A DNA stretch of 64,000 nt from Xenorhabdus kozodoii. GTDB taxonomy: Bacteria > Pseudomonadota > Gammaproteobacteria > Enterobacterales > Enterobacteriaceae. Below are positions 11,928-22,518 of the stretch, piece by piece; the stretch's first letter is position 1, and each line of letters begins with the position of its first letter. Below the pieces are notes generated by a model. The model was not told where the DNA came from and made no database searches. It saw only the letters and a list, made by a program, of their open reading frames with translations. The stretch covers positions 259,485 through 323,484 of the forward strand of contig NZ_NJCX01000001.1 of assembly GCF_002632875.1 (NCBI RefSeq), read 5' to 3'. The translations under genes were made by a program, and so were the position numbers.

Positions 11928-13460
11928 TTAAGTCGATTCCTCTTGAATGTATAAGTTCCAGCCAGTCACATCATTCCAGTAGTTTTGCTCCTGCTCGAGA
12001 TCGAGCAACACCAGGGCATTGTGCTTTAAATAGTTTTTGGGTAAGTAGAGCGTCCAATGACCATGATCGGTTTCCAGCCTCAGGGTATCCGGTGTCGTAG
12101 TGGATTGGCGTTGATTATTTAACAAGGTGGCCAATCGTAATATCTTCAGCATGGGAAGATACTGTTTTTTCTTAAACAGATAAAAACGGGGATGCTCATG
12201 CACTTTAATTGACTTACGGTGGTAACGTACCAGTGTTGCCAGCAACGATTGCTGTTCCTGGGTGAACCCAGGTAGATCGGTATGTTGCAGGATATAAGCG
12301 GAATGCCGTTGCAACCCATTTAGATTAATGCTTAAACCCACTTCATGCAACATGGCTGCCCACAGTAGGATCGATTCCAGTTGTGGATGTACGCGTTTGG
12401 GATTTTGCTCCGACCATTGACCATACAGGCTGTTGGCCGTATTCCAGACACGGTTTGCTTGTTCCCGATCGATATTATAGTGTTCGGCAAGGCTTTTGGC
12501 GGTTCGTTGACGAATATCCTGATGGCGGAAACGATCTTCCATTTCGTAAAGTACACCTTCCCGCAATGCGCCGTGGGATAAGCGTAGTTCCTGAATATGT
12601 AAGGCATCGAAAATACCGCACAAGATTGCTAATCCGGGAACGAACGTTTGCTTGCGATCATTGGATAACCCAGGCAATACCAGGGCATTGAAATTTTTGT
12701 ATTTCAGGACACGTTTCATCAACATGTTTAAACGCTCAGGGGTAATCAGGCCATCTTTTTCACCCAGCTCGACCAACAGTTCGTGTATTGCCTTGATCGT
12801 TCCCGACGCACCTAGGGCAAAATCCCAGCCTTTTGTCCGAAATAGCCAGACGAGATTCTCCAGTTTTTGTGCCGCCTGAAGCCGTGCCTTGCGAAAATTA
12901 TGCTCATTAATGACTCCGTCAGGAAAGAATTGGCGGGAAAAACTGACACAACCCATACGGCGGCTTTCAATCAACAGCGGTTCGAAGTCTTCACCAATAA
13001 CCAATTCCGTGGAGCCTCCGCCAATATCAATCACCAATTTTCGGCCTTTTTCCGGTTGGGTGTGTTCAACGCCCATAAAAATCAGGCGAGCTTCTTCATG
13101 ACCAGAAATAATTTCAATGGGATAGGGAATGACTTCTTTTGCCCGTTTCAGAAATTCTTGTACGTTGGTGGCTTCACGTAAACTGTGTGTTCCCACCAAG
13201 CAGACATTATCTGCGGAAAAACCCTGCAACCGTTCTGCAAACAGGGCAAGGCAATTCAGGCCGCGGTTTATGGCTTCTTCGCTTAATTCATTTTTATTGT
13301 TTAAGCCATCGGCAAGGTATACCCGTTGCTTTAAACGACCAATAACCTGTAGCGCGCCGTTGACAATGCGGGCGATGACCATATGAAAGCTATTGGAGCC
13401 CAAATCAATCGTGGCAATTTCTTGGGGCTTGGGCATGGGAGTGTCGTGTTTCAACGGCAT
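11928..13460 (-). CDS. ppx: Exopolyphosphatase
   Basis: Processively removes terminal phosphate from inorganic polyphosphate (and the 5' phosphate from pppGpp) in the cytoplasm. It has 510 residues (E. coli 513). An actin-like ASKHA core shows the phosphate-binding motifs [14 protein letters not shown] near the N-terminus and [14 protein letters not shown] near 145-160, and a C-terminal HD-like helical domain includes MLHEVGL. The start is 3 bp after the ppk stop, as in other enterobacteria, so synthesis and breakdown of polyphosphate are encoded together. Confidence 0.97.
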   Translation of the reverse strand: MPLKHDTPMPKPQEIATIDLGSNSFHMVIARIVNGALQVIGRLKQRVYLADGLNNKNELSEEAINRGLNCLALFAERLQGFSADNVCLVGTHSLREATNVQEFLKRAKEVIPYPIEIISGHEEARLIFMGVEHTQPEKGRKLVIDIGGGSTELVIGEDFEPLLIESRRMGCVSFSRQFFPDGVINEHNFRKARLQAAQKLENLVWLFRTKGWDFALGASGTIKAIHELLVELGEKDGLITPERLNMLMKRVLKYKNFNALVLPGLSNDRKQTFVPGLAILCGIFDALHIQELRLSHGALREGVLYEMEDRFRHQDIRQRTAKSLAEHYNIDREQANRVWNTANSLYGQWSEQNPKRVHPQLESILLWAAMLHEVGLSINLNGLQRHSAYILQHTDLPGFTQEQQSLLATLVRYHRKSIKVHEHPRFYLFKKKQYLPMLKILRLATLLNNQRQSTTTPDTLRLETDHGHWTLYLPKNYLKHNALVLLDLEQEQNYWNDVTGWNLYIQEEST

Positions 13461-13463
13461 AGA

Positions 13464-15533
13464 TCAGGCTCTTGGTTCCGGTTGTTCGAGGTTTTTCAAA
13501 TAATCATAAACAGCAAGCTGCGCGCGGATTTTACGCCTATTTCCTCGTGGAACATAGCGATTGCTCAATTCCTTATCAATATAGCGTGATTTGACGGTAT
13601 CACTGAATTGCAGTTCAAGGATATCCATAACGTGTTGTTTTAACATCGGGTCAAGCAGACAAACTGCCACCTCAATGCGATAGTCAATGTTACGGGTCAT
13701 CCAATCGGCGGAAGAAAGGAAAACTTTTTCATTGCCTTTGTTGGTGAAAACATAAACGCGATCGTGTTCCAGAAAACGATCCACAATACTGGTGACTTGA
13801 ATGTTTTCACTAAAACCGGGTTGATTAGGCACCAAAGAGCACATGCCGCGTACAAGAATGCGGATCTTAACGCCAGCTTCAGAAGCATCATACAGGCGAT
13901 CGATCAATTCCTTGTCTGCAAGGTTATTGATTTTCAACGTGATACCTGCCAATTCACCCGCCTGGGCATTTTTGATTTCTTGGCTGATCAGCCGATTGAG
14001 CATAGCCCGTGAATTTTGCGGCGATACCATTAAATTATCAAATGTGACAGGCCGATAAGGATTTTCAATGAAGTTAAACACGCGGCGAACTTCATTGGTG
14101 ACTTCGGGTTTGGCCGTCAGCAGAGAATAGTCAGTATAGAGGCGCGCGGTTTTTTCGTTAAAGTTTCCCGTGCCAATGTGGGCATAGCGAATAATTTCTT
14201 CCCCTTCCAGACGCGAAATGATGAAGAGTTTGGCGTGAATTTTTAAACCAGGGGCGGAGAAGATAACATGGACACCGGCTTCGGTGAGGCGTTTCGCCCA
14301 ATGAATATTGGCTTCTTCGTCAAAACGTGCCTGTAACTCCACCACAACGGTTACTTTCTTGCCGTTGTATGCGGCATGGATCATGGAGTCAATAATGCGT
14401 GAGTCTTTTGCGACGCGGTAGATATTAATCTTGATCGAGAGCACGCTGGGATCGAAAGAAGCCTGACGCAGCAATTCCAGCACATGTTCGAATGTGTGAT
14501 AAGGATAATAGAGCAGGACATCCCTTTCACGGATCGCGTCGAACCCATTGCGGAAATGCTCAAACCAGGTATGGCGCAACCGCGGTACGGGTTTATTCAG
14601 TAAATGCCGATTTCCTTCATTGGGAAATTTGATGAAATCTTTAAAGTTATGATAACGGCCACCGGCAATCACCGAGTCATCATTGGATAATCCCAGCTTG
14701 CTGCGCAGAAGTTCAACCATTTCATCAGGCATATCGCGCTGATAGGCAAACCGGACGGGTTCCGCCGTCAGCCTTTGTTTCAGCGTGGAAGACATCAGTT
14801 CCAGCAGACTGGATTCCATCTCCGTTGCTAAATCATATTCGGAATCGCGGGTCATTTTCATCGAATAGACGTTCAAGGTATCGTAATCGAAGAACCCCTT
14901 GAAAATTTCATCCAGCGTGTAGCGCAGAATATTGTCAAGCAATATCATTGATTTGCGTTTTTTCGGCATCTCCGGGGGGAGGTTGACGAAACGCGGGACT
15001 TTATCTGATGGAATTTCCAACAACGCATATTGCGTTTCTTGCCCCTGAATAATTTCAACGGCCAAATAGGTATAATCATCCTTGAGAAACTCAACCAGAT
15101 TTGTTTCTGAGTTGATGACGATGGGGGTGATATGTGGCCGCAAATGCTGGCGAAAATATTGCCGCAGCCAGATTTGTTGATTTGGGGATATCTGCCGTTC
15201 ATTGATCAAGAAAATCTGATTACGCGCCATTTCCAGCAATAAATCATTATAGAGGGCATCGAACTCCTGATCGATTTTGGCAACCTTGGCCTGGATCTTT
15301 TTCAACAATTGGCGAGCGGTAGTGGCTGAACCCCGTTCTTCACTGATAAGAATGCGTCGTTTTACATCGGCAAAACGCACTTTATAAAACTCATCTAAAT
15401 TATTGGAGTAGATCCCTAAAAACCTCATTCTTTCAATCAACGGATTACTTTTATCAGCCGCTTCCTGAAGTACACGTTCGTTGAAAGAGAGCCAGCTAAG
15501 TTCTTTCTCGGTATAAAGACGATCGTGGGACAT
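13464..15533 (-). CDS. ppk: Polyphosphate kinase 1
   Basis: Membrane-associated enzyme that polymerises the gamma phosphate of ATP into polyphosphate. It has 689 residues (E. coli 688). The order is N domain ([15 protein letters not shown]), head domain, and two phospholipase-D-like C domains. The autophosphorylated histidine is in [10 protein letters not shown] (near residue 435), and [12 protein letters not shown] and the second-half motifs are intact. It lies 52 bp downstream of speG and directly upstream of ppx, all minus strand. Confidence 0.97.
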   Translation of the reverse strand: MSHDRLYTEKELSWLSFNERVLQEAADKSNPLIERMRFLGIYSNNLDEFYKVRFADVKRRILISEERGSATTARQLLKKIQAKVAKIDQEFDALYNDLLLEMARNQIFLINERQISPNQQIWLRQYFRQHLRPHITPIVINSETNLVEFLKDDYTYLAVEIIQGQETQYALLEIPSDKVPRFVNLPPEMPKKRKSMILLDNILRYTLDEIFKGFFDYDTLNVYSMKMTRDSEYDLATEMESSLLELMSSTLKQRLTAEPVRFAYQRDMPDEMVELLRSKLGLSNDDSVIAGGRYHNFKDFIKFPNEGNRHLLNKPVPRLRHTWFEHFRNGFDAIRERDVLLYYPYHTFEHVLELLRQASFDPSVLSIKINIYRVAKDSRIIDSMIHAAYNGKKVTVVVELQARFDEEANIHWAKRLTEAGVHVIFSAPGLKIHAKLFIISRLEGEEIIRYAHIGTGNFNEKTARLYTDYSLLTAKPEVTNEVRRVFNFIENPYRPVTFDNLMVSPQNSRAMLNRLISQEIKNAQAGELAGITLKINNLADKELIDRLYDASEAGVKIRILVRGMCSLVPNQPGFSENIQVTSIVDRFLEHDRVYVFTNKGNEKVFLSSADWMTRNIDYRIEVAVCLLDPMLKQHVMDILELQFSDTVKSRYIDKELSNRYVPRGNRRKIRAQLAVYDYLKNLEQPEPRA

Positions 15534-15585
15534 GACTACTCCTTGCTACTCCATTGGGTTTGCCACTGAGTTTAATGGGTGGTGT

Positions 15586-16140
15586 TTAATGAGTCGATGT
15601 ATTGATTTGGGCTTTATTGGCGAAATAGTGGTGCTGGAAAGTGCACATCCTAATAGCGGTATGATAAGAGCCGTTGACAAAAAATTCATCGATTAATTCA
15701 CCCTCAGTATAGAATCCCAATTTATTGTATATATGAATGGCTTTCGTATTCTCTTTATCAACAATCAGATACAGCTTGTAAAGATTTAAGACAGCAAAAG
15801 CGTATTCCATCGCAAGTTTGACAACCACCTCTGCATACCCTTGCCCTTGGTAGGCTGGTGCGATGATGATCTGAAATTCTGCACGACGGTGGATATAATC
15901 AATCTCGACTAATTCGACTAATCCCACTTTAGAATTCCGGCTTTCGATGATAAAACGGCGCTCACTTTGGTCATGAATATGCTTGTCATAGAGATCGCAT
16001 AATTCCACAAACGCTTCGTAAGGCTCTTCAAACCAGTAACGCATAACACTGGCGTTATTATCGAGTTGATGAACAAAAGGGAGATCTTCCCGTTCAAGAG
16101 GACGTAAGTTTACCGATGGACTTTCTGAACCACTGGACAT
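15586..16140 (-). CDS. speG: Spermidine N1-acetyltransferase
   Basis: GNAT-fold enzyme that acetylates spermidine and spermine to relieve polyamine toxicity. It has 184 residues (E. coli 186). Near-identical blocks to E. coli SpeG include [20 protein letters not shown] (polyamine site) and [14 protein letters not shown], with the acetyl-CoA loop at YQGQGYAE. It is placed between purN and ppk, 52 bp upstream of ppk on the same strand; in E. coli K-12 speG is elsewhere. The shared direction suggests speG may be co-transcribed with ppk-ppx, but no promoter evidence settles this. Confidence 0.95.
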   Translation of the reverse strand: MSSGSESPSVNLRPLEREDLPFVHQLDNNASVMRYWFEEPYEAFVELCDLYDKHIHDQSERRFIIESRNSKVGLVELVEIDYIHRRAEFQIIIAPAYQGQGYAEVVVKLAMEYAFAVLNLYKLYLIVDKENTKAIHIYNKLGFYTEGELIDEFFVNGSYHTAIRMCTFQHHYFANKAQINTSTH

Positions 16141-16296
16141 TGGCTACCTCAGTGTTTTTTTTATTGAAATCTGTAGGGTGTAAATATATTTGATATTAAA
16201 TAATATTCGAGCAAATAATGATTGCCGGATTAATATTTTTTATATAGGTAAATGGCTAAAATTTTCGTGGGTAGAAAATAAATTATTCCAAGATAG

Positions 16297-16376
16297 CAAC
16301 TTACAGCAAAGTCTCACTGAAATATAGCACTTAAAAAATATTATAACAAAATCCGCTAACACAAAGCTGTAAGTTG
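16297..16376. repeat. Separated inverted repeat between purN and speG
   Basis: CAACTTACAGC (16297-16307) and its exact complement GCTGTAAGTTG (16366-16376) are separated by 58 AT-rich bases. The arms resemble the stem at 17081-17113 and the TTCAAGTTGCAG part of the dispersed repeats at 35.8 and 63.5-63.8 kb, so this may be a decayed member of the same family. The remaining 16141-16393 sequence shows no gene. Confidence 0.5.
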
Positions 16377-16393
16377 AAGTCTGCTAATAAAAG

Positions 16394-17032
16394 TTATTCC
16401 GATGCGTAACCTTGTGGGGGAAGAACGTTGCCATCCATAATCGCAGTACCACCTTCCATGACCAAACGTTGGTTTAAAAACCAGCCGATGACCAAAGGAT
16501 AAATATTGTGTTCTTGGCTCTGTACCCGCTTGATAACATCCTCTTCTTTATCGCCCTCAAAAATGGGCACCTTAGCCTGTAAAATAATCGGTCCTCCATC
16601 TAACTCTTCAGTCACGAAATGGACGGAAGTGCCATGTTCTTGATCACCGTTTTCAATGGCTTTTCGATGGGTATGCAGGCCCGGATATTTGGGCAAGAGA
16701 GAAGGGTGAATATTGAGCAGGCATCCATGATAGTGCTGTACAAATTCGGGCGATAAGATCCTCATGTAACCCGCTAAAACCACGACATCGGGAGCATATT
16801 GATCAATGGCTTTGAACAGGGCGACATCATAACTTGTCCGATCCGCATAGGCTTTTGGGTTGATAAAGTGAGCAGGGATATCTGCCTGTTTAGCACGTTG
16901 CAACCCATAGGCATTAGCATTATTACTGAAAACGGCAACAACATGTCCATTAATTCGGTTTTGTTGGCAGGCGTCTATGATGGATTGCAGGTTACTGCCA
17001 GCGCCGGAGACTAAGACGACAATTTTTTTCAT
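16394..17032 (-). CDS. purN: Phosphoribosylglycinamide formyltransferase 1
   Basis: Third step of de novo purine synthesis: transfers a formyl group from 10-formyl-THF to GAR. It has 212 residues. MKKIVVLVSGAGSNLQSI opens the Rossmann-like fold, the formyl-transferase signature is near HPSLLPKYPGLHTHRKAI, and the catalytic Asn, His and Asp residues fall in LLNIHPSLLP and GTSVHFVTEELDGG. It follows purM by 128 bp on the same strand and probably shares its PurR-controlled promoter, although a strong hairpin lies between them. Confidence 0.96.
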   Translation of the reverse strand: MKKIVVLVSGAGSNLQSIIDACQQNRINGHVVAVFSNNANAYGLQRAKQADIPAHFINPKAYADRTSYDVALFKAIDQYAPDVVVLAGYMRILSPEFVQHYHGCLLNIHPSLLPKYPGLHTHRKAIENGDQEHGTSVHFVTEELDGGPIILQAKVPIFEGDKEEDVIKRVQSQEHNIYPLVIGWFLNQRLVMEGGTAIMDGNVLPPQGYASE

Positions 17033-17080
17033 AATCGGTTTTCACTGAAGAAATTCATTGGCTGATATGCCCCTCATTTT

Positions 17081-17113
17081 TTCAAGTTACAGCCTTATTG
17101 GCTGTAACTTGAA
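17081..17113. repeat. Perfect 14-bp inverted repeat between purM and purN
   Basis: Arms TTCAAGTTACAGCC and GGCTGTAACTTGAA are separated by TTATT. In RNA this is a very stable hairpin inside the presumed purMN transcript. There is no T run on the minus strand, so it is not a classical terminator; mRNA processing or stabilisation, or a minimised mobile repeat, are alternatives. Confidence 0.75.
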
Positions 17114-17160
17114 ATCAATCAGACGAAATATTTATTTTGTAATCGCTTATCTTCTGACAT

Positions 17161-18204
17161 TTATTTTGTAATCACTACAGGTTGCTCGCCAGTATGAAGT
17201 TCAGCAATTGTACCAATTTGCCATGCTTGTTCGCCTGACGCAGTCAAATGCGAAATCGCCAGCTCTACCTGAGATTGGGGAAGTGCGATTATCATACCGA
17301 CACCACAGTTAAATGTGCGATACATTTCGTGTTCGCTGACGTTACCGGCTTGCTGTAACCAGGTAAAGATTGCCGGCCACTGCCAACTGTCAGCGTTGAT
17401 TTTGGCTTGCATGTTTGCTGGCAGAACACGAGGAATATTTTCCCAGAAGCCGCCGCCAGTCAGATGTGAAATCGCATGAACATCAACTTTTTCAATCAGT
17501 TCAAGAATGGCTTTGACGTAAATTTGGGTTGGGGCAAGTAAGTGATCTGCAAGCGGTTTTCCTTCAAGCTCGGTCGTTTCTGGATTTGCCTGGCTCACCT
17601 CAAGAATTTTTCGGATCAAAGAATAGCCATTGGAGTGTGGCCCGCTGGATGCAAGTGCAATCAGGGCATCACCAGCCTGAACCTGGCTGCCGTCAATAAT
17701 GGCCGATTTTTCCACGACACCGACGCAAAAACCTGCGACATCATAATCTTCACCATGATACATGCCCGGCATTTCTGCGGTTTCACCACCGACTAATGCA
17801 CAGCCCGCTTGTTTGCAGCCTTCTGCTATGCCCGTGATCACACTGGCGGCGGTATCGACATCCAGTTTGCCGGTGGCATAGTAATCAAGAAAGAAAAGCG
17901 GTTCGGCTCCCTGCACAACCAGATCATTGACACACATGGCAACCAAATCAATGCCGATCGTATCATGGCGCTTCAAATCCATGGCCAGACGCAGTTTGGT
18001 CCCAACGCCATCTGTACCGGAAACCAATACCGGTTCACGATATTTCTGTGGCAGGGCACATAATGCACCGAAACCACCTAATCCTCCCATCACTTCGGGG
18101 CGACGGGTCTGTTTTACGACACCTTTAATTCGGTTGACTAAGGCGTTACCAGCATCAATATCGACACCAGCATCTTTATAGCTAAGAGAGGTTTTGTTGG
18201 TCAC
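17161..18204 (-). CDS. purM: Phosphoribosylformylglycinamidine cyclo-ligase (AIR synthetase)
   Basis: Fifth step of purine synthesis: ATP-dependent ring closure of FGAM to AIR. The start is set to GTG at 18204-18202 because GGGAG lies 7 bp before it and the resulting protein (347 aa, [20 protein letters not shown]) lines up with the E. coli start; an ATG 24 bp upstream also keeps the frame. The glycine-rich block [16 protein letters not shown] and the metal/ATP site [14 protein letters not shown] are intact. It is preceded by a PurR operator and followed by purN. Confidence 0.96.
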   Translation of the reverse strand: MTNKTSLSYKDAGVDIDAGNALVNRIKGVVKQTRRPEVMGGLGGFGALCALPQKYREPVLVSGTDGVGTKLRLAMDLKRHDTIGIDLVAMCVNDLVVQGAEPLFFLDYYATGKLDVDTAASVITGIAEGCKQAGCALVGGETAEMPGMYHGEDYDVAGFCVGVVEKSAIIDGSQVQAGDALIALASSGPHSNGYSLIRKILEVSQANPETTELEGKPLADHLLAPTQIYVKAILELIEKVDVHAISHLTGGGFWENIPRVLPANMQAKINADSWQWPAIFTWLQQAGNVSEHEMYRTFNCGVGMIIALPQSQVELAISHLTASGEQAWQIGTIAELHTGEQPVVITK

Positions 18205-18268
18205 TGCGTAGCTCCCAGGCGGTTGCATTTTTATGAATAAAACAGAACGGCGACAATTCTAACAGTCT

Positions 18269-18284
18269 AAGCAAACGTTTGCGA
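18269..18284 (-). promoter_or_regulatory. PurR operator of purMN
   Basis: AAGCAAACGTTTGCGA contains the perfect 12-bp palindrome GCAAACGTTTGC and matches the PurR consensus ACGCAAACGTTTGCGT at nearly every position. It sits 65 bp upstream of the purM GTG, where hypoxanthine/guanine-bound PurR would block transcription. Confidence 0.9.
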
Positions 18285-18430
18285 TAGCTTTATATCGGTT
18301 TCCTGTTAGATCGGGATCAACGAAAACGACGTGTCATTGATAAAATTGACGCGATAGGTAGTGGCTTGCTGCTCAAAAGGAGTTATAATCCCGCGATTTT
18401 TTTATCTGCCGGTGATATTAGGAGAAACCC

Positions 18431-19057
18431 ATGAAGATCGTTGAGGTTAACCACCCGTTAATTAAACATAAACTTGGCCTGATGCGAGATCATGACATAA
18501 GCACCAAACGCTTCCGTGAACTGGCCTCAGAGGTAGGTAACCTTCTGACATATGAAGCAACTGCTGATTTAGAGGTGGAAAAAGTGACCATTGATGGATG
18601 GTGTGGTCCGGTAGAAATAGAGCAGATTAAAGGGAAAAAAATTACTGTCGTACCTATCCTGCGTGCGGGTTTGGGCATGATGGATGGTGTACTGGAAAAT
18701 ATCCCTAGTGCCCGGATCAGTGTTGTTGGTGTATATCGTGATGAAAAAACGCTTGAGCCAGTACCTTATTTTCAGAAATTAGTCTCTGATATCAATGAAC
18801 GTATGGCATTGGTTGTCGATCCGATGCTGGCAACCGGCGGCTCTATGATCGCAACCATTGATTTACTGAAGAAAGCGGGATGCCCCGTCATTAAGGTGCT
18901 GGTTTTGGTTGCCGCGCCAGAAGGGGTCGCTGCACTGGAGAAAGCTCACCCTGATGTTGAGCTATATACCGCTTCGATTGATAAGTGTCTCAATGAGCAT
19001 GGATATATCGTCCCAGGTTTAGGGGATGCAGGCGATAAAATATTTGGCACTAAATAA
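18431..19057 (+). CDS. upp: Uracil phosphoribosyltransferase
   Basis: Pyrimidine salvage: makes UMP from uracil and PRPP. It has 208 residues, as in E. coli, starting [20 protein letters not shown] after AGGAGAAACCC. The PRPP-binding loop is at [12 protein letters not shown] and the uracil-binding C-terminus is [17 protein letters not shown]. It is transcribed away from purMN and is followed by uraA, separated by a hairpin with a T run. Confidence 0.97.
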   Translation: MKIVEVNHPLIKHKLGLMRDHDISTKRFRELASEVGNLLTYEATADLEVEKVTIDGWCGPVEIEQIKGKKITVVPILRAGLGMMDGVLENIPSARISVVGVYRDEKTLEPVPYFQKLVSDINERMALVVDPMLATGGSMIATIDLLKKAGCPVIKVLVLVAAPEGVAALEKAHPDVELYTASIDKCLNEHGYIVPGLGDAGDKIFGTK

Positions 19058-19064
19058 CATTGAT

Positions 19065-19092
19065 AGCCGACTTAACAAGTCGGCTTTTTTTT
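19065..19092 (+). terminator. Terminator or attenuator between upp and uraA
   Basis: The 9-bp arms AGCCGACTT and AAGTCGGCT are separated by a 3-base loop and followed by eight T. It lies 8 bp after upp and 35 bp before uraA, so it would tune the ratio of salvage enzyme to transporter. Confidence 0.85.
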
Positions 19093-19126
19093 GTTCCTAG
19101 CAGGATGAGATAAGAGGATATCAATC

Positions 19127-20437
19127 ATGACCCGTCGGACTATTGGGGTGGAAGAAAGACCGCCTTTGGCACAGACTATTCCTTTAAGTTTGCAACATCT
19201 ATTTGCCATGTTTGGTGCAACCGTTTTGGTTCCCATTTTATTTAAAGTTAATCCCGCGACAATTTTGTTATTCAATGGCATTGGAACATTACTGTATTTG
19301 GTGATTTGCCGAGGAAAAATTCCGGCTTATCTTGGCTCCAGTTTTGCTTTTATTTCGCCTGTATTGCTGTTGTTACCTTTGGGATATGAATTGGCATTGG
19401 GGGGATTTATTGTTTGCGGTTTGTTGTTTTGTTTGGTTGCCCTGATTGTCAAAGTTGCGGGAAGGGGATGGATCAATGTGATGTTTCCACCGGCAGCGAT
19501 GGGAGCCATTGTTGCCGTGATCGGCCTGGAATTAGCGGGTGTTGCGGCTGATATGGCGGGATTGCGCCCGGCGGCAGGGACTGAAATTAATGTGACCCAT
19601 TTGACCATATCCATGGTAACGCTGGGGACGACCATTTTAGGATCGGTGATATTCCGTGGCTTCATGGCGATTATTCCGATTTTGATTGGCGTCTTGGTCG
19701 GTTATGGGCTGTCATTTTTTATGGGCATTGTTGATTTGACGCCAGTACGTGAAGCCCCGTGGTTTGCCTTGCCGACGTTCTATACCCCGCGTTTTGAATG
19801 GTTTGCCATTATGACCATTTTACCTGCGGCGCTGGTGGTCATTGCGGAACATGTGGGGCACTTGGTGGTGACGGCAAATATCGTGCAGAAAGATTTATTG
19901 AAAAATCCAGGGCTGCATCGCTCAATGTTTGCTAATGGGATTTCAACCCTATTTTCGGGATTTTTTGGTTCAACCCCTAACACGACTTATGGTGAAAATA
20001 TTGGTGTGATGGCGCTGACTCGTGTGTATAGCACATGGGTGATTGGCGGCGCTGCGGTGATGGCAATATTGCTTTCCTGCGTGGGTAAATTGGCGGCTGC
20101 GATCCAAATGATCCCCGTCCCCGTGATGGGAGGCGTCTCACTGTTACTCTATGGCGTGATTGGCGCATCGGGCATTCGGGTTTTGATTGATTCAAAAGTT
20201 GATTACAGTAAGGCTCAGAACCTGATATTAACTGCTGTTATTTTGATTATTGGGGTCAGCGGAGCCAAAATTCAGATTGGCGCAGCAGAATTGAAGGGAA
20301 TGGCGCTTGCAACGGTTGTCGGTATTGGTTTGAGTCTCTTTTTCAAATTGATAAGCATTATCCGGCCAGAAGAACAGTATATTAACGCCTCTTTAGGATC
20401 AATGAGACCGGATAAGAAGAGTGAAGTGGCAGAATAA
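19127..20437 (+). CDS. uraA: Uracil:H+ symporter
   Basis: Inner-membrane uracil permease of the NCS2 (nucleobase-ascorbate) family. It has 436 residues and 14 predicted helices in the 7+7 inverted fold. Family motifs include QHLFAMFGATVLVP, the substrate-site helix with AEHVGHLVVTANIVQKDL, and FFGSTPNTTYGENIGVMALT. Together with upp it forms the uracil salvage pair. It is followed by a clear terminator. Confidence 0.97.
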   Translation: MTRRTIGVEERPPLAQTIPLSLQHLFAMFGATVLVPILFKVNPATILLFNGIGTLLYLVICRGKIPAYLGSSFAFISPVLLLLPLGYELALGGFIVCGLLFCLVALIVKVAGRGWINVMFPPAAMGAIVAVIGLELAGVAADMAGLRPAAGTEINVTHLTISMVTLGTTILGSVIFRGFMAIIPILIGVLVGYGLSFFMGIVDLTPVREAPWFALPTFYTPRFEWFAIMTILPAALVVIAEHVGHLVVTANIVQKDLLKNPGLHRSMFANGISTLFSGFFGSTPNTTYGENIGVMALTRVYSTWVIGGAAVMAILLSCVGKLAAAIQMIPVPVMGGVSLLLYGVIGASGIRVLIDSKVDYSKAQNLILTAVILIIGVSGAKIQIGAAELKGMALATVVGIGLSLFFKLISIIRPEEQYINASLGSMRPDKKSEVAE

Positions 20438-20458
20438 AATACGTTGATGACATTGATT

Positions 20459-20493
20459 AGGAAGGGGGTTTTTAAAAGCCCTTCCTGTTTTTT
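20459..20493 (+). terminator. Terminator of uraA
   Basis: Arms AGGAAGGG (20459-20466) and CCCTTCCT (20479-20486) are followed by GTTTTTT. It closes the upp-uraA unit before the inserted gene. Confidence 0.85.
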
Positions 20494-20609
20494 AACTTTA
20501 TAAAATAGCTTATACTCTATATACGTACTTTTTCCCTTAATTTTTCGGCTGATTATAGCAGGCGAGATATGAGTGGAAGCTGGGAGAAATCACTATTTAA
20601 AGAAGCGAT

Positions 20610-21458
20610 TTATTCATCCATATTAAGTACCCCCAAAGATGTAAAAACAGAATTATCAATATTGCTTATATCATAAGGCATTATTTTTTCGTTTTTTGCT
20701 AATGTGGTGATGTTTCCATCTTGATCAAAGAAAGCTAATTCTAACACATCATACGTTGAATTTTCTTGGATTGTATTGAAGACTTCGGGTCTTAAAGGAG
20801 AAAATAATGATTCGTATCGCCCTGTGTCATTTATAGTTCTGTCATCACTATTGGGTGTTCTAAATATATTTGCATGATACCAATCTGTCATTTTACTTCT
20901 CCATTTATAATGAAATTCTTTTCCTTTACAAATAATATCTGCCCAAGGATCACATATCCATGACTCGGCCTGAACATGTGAGAGTGCCTCAATTATCTCC
21001 TTTTTGCTAATTTTATCTTCCATATAATGGATACTTAGAAAAACATGGTCATAAGGTTTCTGCGCCCCATACATGATTATATAGATTATTTTTTTGCGAT
21101 CGGGATCTTGTTGCCTGTAATAATTGAAAATTTGGAGAGAATGATTTTTGATTAAATAATGAAAAGCATAGGTAGAAAGCTCATCGCAATTTCCAACAAG
21201 ATTGGTCTTAAATTTATTTTTAGTATAATAGGTATAGCATTGTGGAATGTTTTTCATCTTATTTTGATTTTCGCGTAATTTATCAAGGAGTTCAGTTTTT
21301 TTCTTCAGTAACTTTGTTAAGTCATGAACTTCAGGGGGTTCATGTTCACCCACTTTATCAATATTTTTTGTTTTAAAATAAATTTTGTTGTTAGATCCCC
21401 CCATGAAGACGCTTTGTGTTTTTCTTATCACGTTGCGTAATATGTTTTCTATTAACAT
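20610..21458 (-). CDS. Unknown protein with a Cys-His-Asp triad pattern, possible effector or toxin
   Basis: It has 282 residues. The start is the ATG at 21458, which has GGAGG 5 bp upstream; an ATG at 21470 overlaps that ribosome site. Three motifs stand out: GNCDELSTYAF (Cys91), PYDHVFLSIHY (His138) and WICDPWADI (Asp170). This order and spacing recall papain-like or transglutaminase-like cysteine enzymes, a fold common among bacterial effectors. The N-terminal 70 residues are charged, with a helix containing KLLKKKTELLDKL, and there is no Sec signal or membrane segment. It is inserted between uraA and hda, adjacent in E. coli, and is distinctly AT-rich, which suggests horizontal gain. I do not recognise the exact family. 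Confidence 0.7.
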   Translation of the reverse strand: MLIENILRNVIRKTQSVFMGGSNNKIYFKTKNIDKVGEHEPPEVHDLTKLLKKKTELLDKLRENQNKMKNIPQCYTYYTKNKFKTNLVGNCDELSTYAFHYLIKNHSLQIFNYYRQQDPDRKKIIYIIMYGAQKPYDHVFLSIHYMEDKISKKEIIEALSHVQAESWICDPWADIICKGKEFHYKWRSKMTDWYHANIFRTPNSDDRTINDTGRYESLFSPLRPEVFNTIQENSTYDVLELAFFDQDGNITTLAKNEKIMPYDISNIDNSVFTSLGVLNMDE

Positions 21459-21777
21459 GTTAACCTCCATTAAAAATAATTTAACCTTGATAAGTAGAAT
21501 CTTTGGTAAATACAGAGTATTTTTACTTTAGGTTGAGGAAAAATAGGTGCTGTTTAGTTACAGTCGCATTGTTATGGCAAGCATCTCCAGATAATAATCT
21601 GAAAGTTCGGGAAAATACCAGTTAAAAAATCAATTTGTATTATCTGGTTGGTCGTAATTTATCCATTTTATGGAGGGAAGCGCTTTGATGATAACCTCCT
21701 GCTTTAAATAAAGCATTCATTTCATTTATAGCGACTTTTTGTGGTAAACTTAGCGCTGTTCGTTATCCGTTCTGTTT

Positions 21778-21789
21778 GAGGTGCTTCTG
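21778..21789 (+). promoter_or_regulatory. Ribosome site deciding a CTG start for hda
   Basis: GAGG (21778-21781), five spacer bases, then CTG (21787). The GTG at 21781 is partly made of the Shine-Dalgarno itself and so is a poor start. E. coli Hda is likewise reported to begin at CUG. The rest of 21459-21777 is AT-rich, with a short palindrome at 21700-21715 (TGCTTTAAATAAAGCA) and no gene that I can see. Confidence 0.65.
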
Positions 21790-22488
21790 AATACACCGTC
21801 GCAGCTTTCATTGCCATTATATTTGCCCGATGATGAAACTTTTGCCAGTTTCTTTGCAGGTGAGAATACTTCCTTATTAGCTGCAGTAAAATTGGCTATT
21901 AGTCAGTCACATGGCAGTTATATCTATTTTTGGTCCCGCGATGGCGGGGGCAAAAGCCATTTGCTTCACGCCGCCTGTGCCGAATTGTCCCAACAGGGAA
22001 AAGCTGTAGGGTATGTACCACTGGATAAACGCGCCTATTTTGTTCCCGAAGTTCTTGATGGTATGGAACATTTATCATTGGTGTGCATCGATAATATTGA
22101 GTGTATTGCCGGTGATCAGGAGTGGGAAATGGCGATTTTCAATCTTTACAACCGGATTGTAGAAATTGGTCGAACGTGTCTTTTGATCACCGGCGATCGC
22201 CCTCCACGGCAAATTAACCTGACACTACCGGATTTGGCATCTCGTCTGGATTGGGGGCAAATTTACAAATTACAACCGCTGTCAGATGATGAGAAAATCC
22301 AGGCATTGCAACTACGGGCGAAATTACGGGGTTTTGAATTGCCTGAGGATGTGGGGCGTTTTGTGTTGAAGCGGCTCGATAGGGAAATGCAAACATTGTT
22401 CAAAACCTTGGATGAGCTTGATCGGGCTTCCATTATGGCGCAACGCAAACTGACGATCCCGTTTGTAAAAGATATCCTTGAGCTTTGA
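21787..22488 (+). CDS. hda: Hda, regulatory inactivator of DnaA
   Basis: DnaA-related AAA+ protein that, with the DNA-loaded sliding clamp, stimulates ATP hydrolysis by DnaA after initiation (RIDA). The N-terminus [11 protein letters not shown] contains the clamp-binding motif QLSLPL. The Walker A equivalent is [11 protein letters not shown], Walker B is LVCIDNIE, and the arginine finger region is in [12 protein letters not shown]. With the CTG start it has 233 residues, the length I recall for E. coli Hda. Neighbours uraA (upstream) and the ArsC-like gene (downstream) match E. coli apart from the inserted gene. Confidence 0.95.
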   Translation: MNTPSQLSLPLYLPDDETFASFFAGENTSLLAAVKLAISQSHGSYIYFWSRDGGGKSHLLHAACAELSQQGKAVGYVPLDKRAYFVPEVLDGMEHLSLVCIDNIECIAGDQEWEMAIFNLYNRIVEIGRTCLLITGDRPPRQINLTLPDLASRLDWGQIYKLQPLSDDEKIQALQLRAKLRGFELPEDVGRFVLKRLDREMQTLFKTLDELDRASIMAQRKLTIPFVKDILEL

Positions 22489-22518
22489 GTGAATAAAGCG
22501 GTAATAAAATAAGATCAA

